In this document: positions 5,743 to 10,424 of the stretch, piece after piece | Layout of the letters: each line of letters begins with the position of its first letter | Position numbering within the stretch: the stretch's first letter is position 1 | Assembly (NCBI GenBank): GCA_002422955.1 | Contig: DITY01000265.1 | Span: forward strand, 3,356-13,779 | Direction of reading: 5' to 3' | Length of the DNA stretch: 10,424 nt | Origin: Planctomycetaceae bacterium UBA6172 | GTDB taxonomy: Bacteria > Planctomycetota > Planctomycetia > Pirellulales > Pirellulaceae | Made by a program: the position numbers and the translations under genes | Notes under the pieces: generated by a model | The model's input: the letters and a program-made list of their open reading frames with translations, nothing else | Database searches by the model: none | What the model was told of the DNA's origin: nothing

Positions 5743-7161
5743 ATGAGTCTCCACCCCACCGACGGCTACAGCATCACGCTCCGGCTGCGGCTTGTGAACA
5801 AGCCCGCGGTCTTGGGCTTGGTGACCTCGACGATCGGCGCGACGGGGGGCAGCATCGGCGCGATCGATATCGTCGAGGCCGGCTTCGATAGCCTGGTCCG
5901 CGACATCACCATCGCCGCGGCCAACGACCAGCACGCCCAGGACATCGTCGCCGCGGTCAGCGCGGTGCCCGGTGTGACCTTCATCCATTTTTCGGACCGT
6001 GTCTTCCTGTTGCACATCGGCGGGAAGATCGAGATCAAGAGCAAAATCCCGATTCAAACCCGTTCCGACCTGTCGATCGCCTACACCCCCGGGGTCGCGC
6101 GGATCTGTACCGCCATCCATGAGGACCCGTCGAAGGTCTTCACCCTGACCATCAAACGCAACTGCATCGCCGTCGTCACCGATGGCACGGCCGTGCTCGG
6201 GCTAGGCGACATCGGTCCGGCCGCGGCGATGCCGGTGATGGAAGGCAAGGCGATGCTGTTCAAGGAGTTCGCGAACATCGACGCCTTCCCGATCTGCCTC
6301 GATACCAAGGATGTGGATCAGATCGTCGCCGCGGTCAAGGCGATCGCGCCCGGTTTCGGTGGCATCAATCTGGAAGACATTTCCGCGCCCAGGTGCTTCG
6401 AAGTCGAGCGGCGCCTGCGTGAGGTCCTCGACATTCCCGTCTTTCATGATGACCAACACGGGACCGCGGTCGTCGTCCTCTCCGCCGCGATCAACGCGCT
6501 CCGCGTCGTCGGCAAAACATTGGAAGACGCCAAAATCGTGGTCTCTGGCGCCGGAGCGGCCGGGACGGCTTGTGCCAAGATGCTCGCCACGGCCGGGGTC
6601 AAGAACATCATCGGTTGCGACCTGCATGGCGTGATTCACCACGACCGCACGGAGCCCGGCATTCAGTGGTGGGTGGAGCACACGAACCCGCTCAACCTCC
6701 GTGGCAAGTTGAACGACGTGATCGACGGGGCGGATCTGTTCCTCGGCGTTTCCAGCGGCGGTTTGATGAGCGGAGAAATGGTCAGCCGGATGGCGCGGGA
6801 TCCGATCGTCTTCGCCCTCGCCAATCCGACCCCCGAGATCACCCCTGAGGAAGCGGCCCCGTATGCCAAGGTCATCGGGACTGGGCGGTCGGATTACCCG
6901 AACCAGATCAACAACGTCCTCTGCTTCCCTGGCATTTTCCGCGGCGCGCTCGATTGCCGGGCTTCCGAAATCAATGAGGAGATGAAGCTCGCCGCGGCCA
7001 ACGCCATCGCCGCCTGCATCACCGATGCGGAATTGAGCGCCGACTACATCATCCCCTCCGTTTTCAATCGCCGGGTTACCCCCGCCGTCGCGCATGCCGT
7101 CGAGGAAGCGGCCTATCGCACCGGCGTCGCCCGCAAGGAGCGGATCGTCCCGGTCGTCTAG
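5743..7161 (+). CDS. malic enzyme (oxaloacetate-decarboxylating malate dehydrogenase) with N-terminal ACT domain
   Basis: The enzyme decarboxylates malate to pyruvate with reduction of NAD(P), linking the TCA cycle to pyruvate and reductant supply in the cytoplasm. From ATG 5743 it has 472 residues. Residues 8-82 look like an ACT domain (YSITLRLRLVNKPAVLGLVT, then GGSIGAIDIVEA), a ligand-binding regulatory module. The malic core follows: AYTPGVAR with Y114, EGKAMLFKEF with K169, EDISAP with E211 and D212, and FHDDQHGT with D236 and D237 for the metal. The nucleotide fold has VVSGAGAAG (266-274), with D293 at the end of the next strand, which favours NAD. GRSDYPNQINN lies at 381-391. In-frame ATGs at 5668 and 5698 would add up to 25 residues unlike any ACT domain; 5743 is preferred although no start shows a clear ribosome binding site. 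The effector bound by the ACT domain is unknown. Confidence 0.93.
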   Translation: MSLHPTDGYSITLRLRLVNKPAVLGLVTSTIGATGGSIGAIDIVEAGFDSLVRDITIAAANDQHAQDIVAAVSAVPGVTFIHFSDRVFLLHIGGKIEIKSKIPIQTRSDLSIAYTPGVARICTAIHEDPSKVFTLTIKRNCIAVVTDGTAVLGLGDIGPAAAMPVMEGKAMLFKEFANIDAFPICLDTKDVDQIVAAVKAIAPGFGGINLEDISAPRCFEVERRLREVLDIPVFHDDQHGTAVVVLSAAINALRVVGKTLEDAKIVVSGAGAAGTACAKMLATAGVKNIIGCDLHGVIHHDRTEPGIQWWVEHTNPLNLRGKLNDVIDGADLFLGVSSGGLMSGEMVSRMARDPIVFALANPTPEITPEEAAPYAKVIGTGRSDYPNQINNVLCFPGIFRGALDCRASEINEEMKLAAANAIAACITDAELSADYIIPSVFNRRVTPAVAHAVEEAAYRTGVARKERIVPVV

Positions 7162-7172
7162 CACTGAGCGGT

Positions 7173-7188
7173 CCCGCGGCGCGGCGGG
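7173..7188. terminator. weak hairpin between convergent malic enzyme and purC genes
   Basis: CCCGC (7173-7177) and GCGGG (7184-7188) flank a 6-base loop in the 33-bp gap between the two stop codons. There is no T run on either side, so function as a shared terminator is only a possibility suggested by position. Confidence 0.25.
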
Positions 7189-7194
7189 CTGTGG

Positions 7195-8109
7195 TTAGAT
7201 TTCCGTCGGGATCGACGGGACGGATTTGCCGGTCAGCAGTTGGTAGGCTTCCAAGTACTTCTCGCGGGTCCGGAGGACCACGTCGACGGGCAGACTCGGG
7301 GGTTGGCTCTCGCGGTCCCATTCGCTGTCCAGCAGCCACTCGCGGACGAACTGCTTGTCGAATGAGGGCTGAGGGTGTCCGGGGGCGTATTGGCTGGCCG
7401 GCCAAAATCGCGAACTGTCGGGGGTGAGGACTTCGTCGATCAGGATTACTTCGCCGTCCGCCAAGCCGAATTCGAACTTGGTGTCCGCGATCAAGATCCC
7501 CCGCGGTTCGGCGTAACGCGACGCCTGCTCAAAGATCTTCAGACTGAGGTCGCGAAGCTGGGTGGCCAGCGGTTCGCCGATCTCCGCCGCCATCGATTGC
7601 CAGGATACGTTCTGGTCGTGTCCCGAGGCGGCTTTGGTGGCCGGGGTAAAGATCGGGCTGGGCAAGCGATCACACTGTCGCAACCCACTTGGCAAGGAAA
7701 TCCCGCAGACCTCGCCGGTTTCACGGTATTCCTTGAGACCACTCCCTTCCAGGTAGCCGCGGACGACACATTCGTAGGGGACGACTTCGGCCTTGCGGAC
7801 GACCATCGAGCGGCCGACCAGCGGCGAAGGGTCGATGAAGTCCGGGACCGCACCGGCCGGGATTTCGCTCGAAATCCAGTGGTGCCGGATCCCCTGCAGT
7901 TGGCCGAACCAGAACTCGCTGGTCGCCGTCAGCACGCGCCCCTTGTCCGGGATCCCGTTGGGCAGCACCTGATCGAAGGCGCTGATCCGGTCGGTGCTGA
8001 CGATCAGCAGGTGGGCGCCAAGGTCATAAACGTCACGCACTTTACCGCTGCGGCGGGGGAATGGCAGGTTGGTCCGGAGCAACGCCCCACCGGAGTCGTA
8101 ATGAAACAT
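7195..8109 (-). CDS. purC: phosphoribosylaminoimidazole-succinocarboxamide synthase PurC
   Basis: PurC joins carboxyaminoimidazole ribotide (CAIR) and aspartate using ATP to make SAICAR, a late step of de novo purine synthesis in the cytoplasm. The 304-residue length fits the longer, yeast ADE1-like subgroup rather than the roughly 240-residue E. coli type. Conserved blocks in order are GKVRDVYD (22-29), STDRISAFD (38-46), VVRGYLEGSGLKEY (115-128), IFTPATKAASGHDQNVS (153-169), RGILIADTKFEFG (203-215) and LIDEVLTPDSSRFWP (223-237), covering the ATP and substrate sites. ATG 8109 is supported by GAGGA (8120-8116) six bases upstream. The gene is monocistronic here: the malic enzyme converges on its 3' end and a membrane protein gene diverges from its 5' end. 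Nothing in it looks damaged. Confidence 0.97.
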   Translation of the reverse strand: MFHYDSGGALLRTNLPFPRRSGKVRDVYDLGAHLLIVSTDRISAFDQVLPNGIPDKGRVLTATSEFWFGQLQGIRHHWISSEIPAGAVPDFIDPSPLVGRSMVVRKAEVVPYECVVRGYLEGSGLKEYRETGEVCGISLPSGLRQCDRLPSPIFTPATKAASGHDQNVSWQSMAAEIGEPLATQLRDLSLKIFEQASRYAEPRGILIADTKFEFGLADGEVILIDEVLTPDSSRFWPASQYAPGHPQPSFDKQFVREWLLDSEWDRESQPPSLPVDVVLRTREKYLEAYQLLTGKSVPSIPTEI

Positions 8110-8157
8110 CGATCTTCCTCTGTTGGGGTGCGACTGGAACTGCGGCGTCTGTTGGGC

Positions 8158-8185
8158 AGTTTACGGAAAATGGCTCCGCTGTCCA
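8158..8185 (-). promoter_or_regulatory. purC: promoter for purC
   Basis: On the minus strand, TGGACA (8185-8180), a 16-base spacer and TAAACT (8163-8158) match sigma70 at five and four of six positions. The start would be near 8151, giving a leader of about 40 bases. No purine riboswitch-like structure fits in so short a leader. Confidence 0.45.
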
Positions 8186-8206
8186 TCGAGAGCGGTTTTC
8201 CAGGCG

Positions 8207-8212
8207 TATACT
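8207..8212 (+). promoter_or_regulatory. -10 element for the DUF4175-like gene
   Basis: TATACT matches five of six positions of the sigma70 -10 consensus and lies 63 bp before the start codon. No good -35 hexamer is found at normal spacing (CATCGA at 8184-8189 is poor). It is back to back with the purC promoter, so the two could compete or share a regulator. Confidence 0.35.
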
Positions 8213-8275
8213 GGAGATGGTCGAATCCGGAGATCGATCACCAAAATCGCTTGTCTTTCCGCAAACCGACGTTTC

Positions 8276-10424
8276 ATGGCGACCGCAATTCCGCAATCCT
8301 CACCGCCGCGTGGTGACCACCACGGGGAAGCCGCCGTCGGCCGTGTCGCGGGCGACGAGGTGTTGGTCCAGGCGGTCGAGGAAGCGCGGGTCGCTCTGTG
8401 GCGCGCCGAACTCTCCCGCACCCTGCTCAAGGGGCTGGTGGCCGCCGTCATCGGATTGATCGCCTGGTTCGTGCTGGACCAATGGATTTGGTCGCCGGGG
8501 ACCGTCGGCCGATTCGCGGCTTTCGGCGTCGCGGTGGCCGCTTGCGGCTGGTGGGCGTGGACGCAGTTGCTCCCGCTGACCCGCAGCCGCGTGCGTGCCG
8601 ATTATGCGGCCTTCAGTCTGGAAGCGGACCTGCCCGAATTGCAGCACTCGCTCACCAGCTACATTTCGCTCCGCGGCGACTCTGACGCGATCGGCTTGCG
8701 GGGGGCGGTGCTCCGGTCGATGGCGACCCGGGCGGCAGGCCAGATCAAGCGGCATCGGATCGAGATCCCTTCCGAGGCGACCGGCACCTTCCGCTGGTGG
8801 ATGCTGTTCGCCGCGTCGCTGGCGGCGATCGCGGCTTATGGGCTGCTGAGCCCCAAGAGCACGTGGAGCTCCGCGCAACGCTTGCTGCTGCCGCTGGCCA
8901 ACGTCGAGCCTCCGACGCGGGTGACGATCCGCGAGGTCGCGCCCGGAGATTGCCAAACGCTGACTCAGCGGCCGCTGGAGATCACGGCCCGGATCAACGG
9001 CTTGGGCTCTCAGGACGAACCGCTGGTCGTTTTCGGTCCTGCTTTTCGGCAACGCGAGCCGATGCGATTCGATGACAGCACGGGGCTGCATCACGCGACG
9101 ATCGCCGTGGCCCAGTCGACCCAATATCGAGTCGTCGGCGGTGACGCGGACGTCGGCCCGTTCGAGATCGTCGCCCGCGATGTGCCGGTCGCTTCGATCG
9201 AGGCGGTCGAGATCACCCCCCCTCGCTACACCGGCTCGCCCCCGCGGACTTCGACCGGTGGGGCGATCTTGGCCGAGGAGAATTCGCGAGTCACGGTCGT
9301 CTCCGATCTGAACCGGCCGATGGTTCGCGCGCGGCTCGAGTTCAATCCGCGACCTGACGTCGTCAACCCCAACCCGGCGGTAGCCGCCCCGAACAATCAT
9401 GTGGCGGCTGCCCCGCGCGGTCTGGCGGCGGCCGGTGGCGTCGACATGCAACTCGCCGAAGACGGGCTGTCGGCGTCGGCGACCTTCCCGCTGCGGTTGC
9501 CGCGACCGCAGAACGGCCTGGTCGCGATCGATTCTTACCGCGTTCGCATTTGGGATGCCGACGGGAATGATAACCCCGACCCGATCATCTACCCGATCCG
9601 GATCACGCCCGATTTGCCCCCGGAAGTCCAAATCCGGACGCCGCGAGAGCCTGCCCGCGAAGTGCCCTTGAACGGACAATTGCTGTTCGAAATCTCCGCG
9701 GTCGATCCCGATTTTGGCCTGCGACGGGTCGAATGGGTGATGCGGCGCGGGGTCGACCCGATCACGACCACGGTCCTCTGGTCGGCGGAGGTCGGGGTGA
9801 CCGAAAATCAGCTGATCGAACACCGGTTCGTCCCCGCCAAGCTCGGTTTCCGCGTCGGCGACACCGTGTACGTCAAGGTCGCCGCCTACGACAACCGCGA
9901 GGACATCGAAGAACAGCCCGAGCCCAACCGCAGCGAAACACCGCCGATCGAACTGAAGATCGTCGAGCCGCGTCAACTGCCTCCCCCGTCCGCCCCCGAG
10001 AACGGACTGAGCGAGCCGGAGGAAGAGGGAGCGGGTGACGAGGCGGCTGGGGGTGGTGGTCAGTCCGGAGACAAGCAGTCCGACCAAGCGGGCGGGCAAT
10101 CCGGAGGATCGGGACAATCCGGCAGCGGCGATTCGCCGGATTCGCAATCCGGCAATCAGGCGGGTGGCCAAGGCGACCCGTCCGGCGATGCCGCGCAGGA
10201 ACCGCAGTCGGGGACGGACGGCTCCGGCCAATCCGGCGATTCGCGGTCCAATCCCCCCTCAGGTGCAGGCGGTAAGTCTGGCGGGATGGACGACACGACC
10301 GATTCGAACGGGCAGGGAAAACCGGCCGAAAGTGGCGAGGGTACCGAGGGGCAGCCAGATCCGACGGCAAAGCCAACCGAATCGCCCGGACCTGGCGGTG
10401 ACCCGTCGGCCGAAGGTGAATCGA
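8276..10424 (+). CDS. large membrane-anchored protein, DUF4175-like, 3' end beyond the window
   Basis: An uninterrupted frame from ATG 8276 reaches the last base with no stop: 716 codons plus one base. Residues about 50-70 and 78-99 form two hydrophobic helices, and a third lies at 173-192 after a soluble segment containing LEADLPELQHSLTSYISLR (115-133). The rest is probably periplasmic. It includes strand-rich repeats with EITPPRYTGSPP followed later by SDLNRPMVRARLEF, and LPPEVQIRTPREP with AVDPDFGLRRVEW. This order matches DUF4175-type proteins, which in planctomycetes and proteobacteria often sit next to MoxR ATPase, DUF58 and VWA genes; that neighbourhood is not in view. From about residue 578 the chain becomes acidic and then extremely rich in Q, S, G, D and P. 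No ribosome binding site is evident. Coding direction is clear; the family call is moderate. Confidence 0.8.
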   Translation, partial: MATAIPQSSPPRGDHHGEAAVGRVAGDEVLVQAVEEARVALWRAELSRTLLKGLVAAVIGLIAWFVLDQWIWSPGTVGRFAAFGVAVAACGWWAWTQLLPLTRSRVRADYAAFSLEADLPELQHSLTSYISLRGDSDAIGLRGAVLRSMATRAAGQIKRHRIEIPSEATGTFRWWMLFAASLAAIAAYGLLSPKSTWSSAQRLLLPLANVEPPTRVTIREVAPGDCQTLTQRPLEITARINGLGSQDEPLVVFGPAFRQREPMRFDDSTGLHHATIAVAQSTQYRVVGGDADVGPFEIVARDVPVASIEAVEITPPRYTGSPPRTSTGGAILAEENSRVTVVSDLNRPMVRARLEFNPRPDVVNPNPAVAAPNNHVAAAPRGLAAAGGVDMQLAEDGLSASATFPLRLPRPQNGLVAIDSYRVRIWDADGNDNPDPIIYPIRITPDLPPEVQIRTPREPAREVPLNGQLLFEISAVDPDFGLRRVEWVMRRGVDPITTTVLWSAEVGVTENQLIEHRFVPAKLGFRVGDTVYVKVAAYDNREDIEEQPEPNRSETPPIELKIVEPRQLPPPSAPENGLSEPEEEGAGDEAAGGGGQSGDKQSDQAGGQSGGSGQSGSGDSPDSQSGNQAGGQGDPSGDAAQEPQSGTDGSGQSGDSRSNPPSGAGGKSGGMDDTTDSNGQGKPAESGEGTEGQPDPTAKPTESPGPGGDPSAEGES
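10061..10236 (+). repeat. low-complexity coding repeat based on CAATCCGG (Gln-Ser-Gly)
   Basis: The octamer CAATCCGG occurs at 10097, 10115, 10145 and 10229, with the variant CAGTCCGG at 10061. All are in the same frame and encode Q-S-G within a Gly/Ser/Gln/Asp-rich tail. Spacing is irregular (18 to 84 bp), so it is a drifting low-complexity tract inside the DUF4175-like gene, not a tandem array. Confidence 0.7.

Noticed and set aside
6202..7164. 320-codon minus-strand frame opposite the malic enzyme
   Set aside because: Low-complexity Asp/Arg/Gly-rich translation with no family resemblance; the plus strand is clearly coding.
8110..8275. Purine riboswitch in the purC leader
   Set aside because: The predicted leader is only about 40 bases and shows no three-stem junction or conserved purine aptamer core.
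7375..8316. 313-codon plus-strand frame across purC and the divergent promoter region
   Set aside because: It is antisense to the unmistakable purC and has no domain; its end overlaps the start of the DUF4175-like gene.
8300..10231. 643-codon open frame on the minus strand opposite the DUF4175-like gene
   Set aside because: Its product is Arg/Asp/Gly-rich with no recognisable domain, and the plus-strand frame encodes membrane helices and family motifs. It is a shadow produced by GC-rich codon use.
10061..10236. Repeated CAATCCGG units as a possible CRISPR or tandem array
   Set aside because: Repeats are only 8 bp, irregularly spaced and all in the coding frame as Q-S-G, so they are low-complexity coding sequence.

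Overview
The window looks like chromosomal DNA from a planctomycete. It is GC-rich and carries several hallmarks of that phylum: a DUF1559 (pilin-like, H-P-G-G-V C-terminus) protein, a Tat-exported Gfo/Idh/MocA oxidoreductase, and a large membrane protein resembling the DUF4175-type proteins found near MoxR/VWA genes. Several start codons lack a convincing Shine-Dalgarno sequence. No phage, transposon, CRISPR or RNA gene was seen.

Layout. Positions 1-1259 (+) hold the 3' part of a DUF1559 gene and a small lipoprotein gene joined by an ATGA overlap. Two hairpins in a row (1272-1340) separate them from a secreted carboxymuconolactone decarboxylase/AhpD-like protein (1375-2829, +). That protein appears to contain a second copy of its domain with all three redox-motif residues lost. 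Next is truD (2991-4040, +), which converges with only 4 bp between stop codons on a Tat-signal Gfo/Idh/MocA oxidoreductase (4045-5337, -). The roughly 400-bp gap that follows holds a promoter for the oxidoreductase and a decayed N-terminal fragment of a PhzF-family gene (5454-5593). Then come an ACT-domain malic enzyme (5743-7161, +), convergent purC (7195-8109, -), a compact divergent promoter region, and the 5' 716 codons of a DUF4175-like membrane protein (8276-10424, +) that runs off the window with no stop.

How the genes work together. This is mostly a mosaic of unrelated housekeeping and envelope genes (tRNA pseudouridylation, purine synthesis, malate decarboxylation, exported proteins), not one pathway. 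The only clear co-transcribed pair is DUF1559 plus lipoprotein. I did not find a convincing new multi-gene system. The most interesting points are the PhzF remnant, the degenerate second CMD domain and the double hairpin at 1272-1340. All functional calls come from reading motifs; no database search was run.
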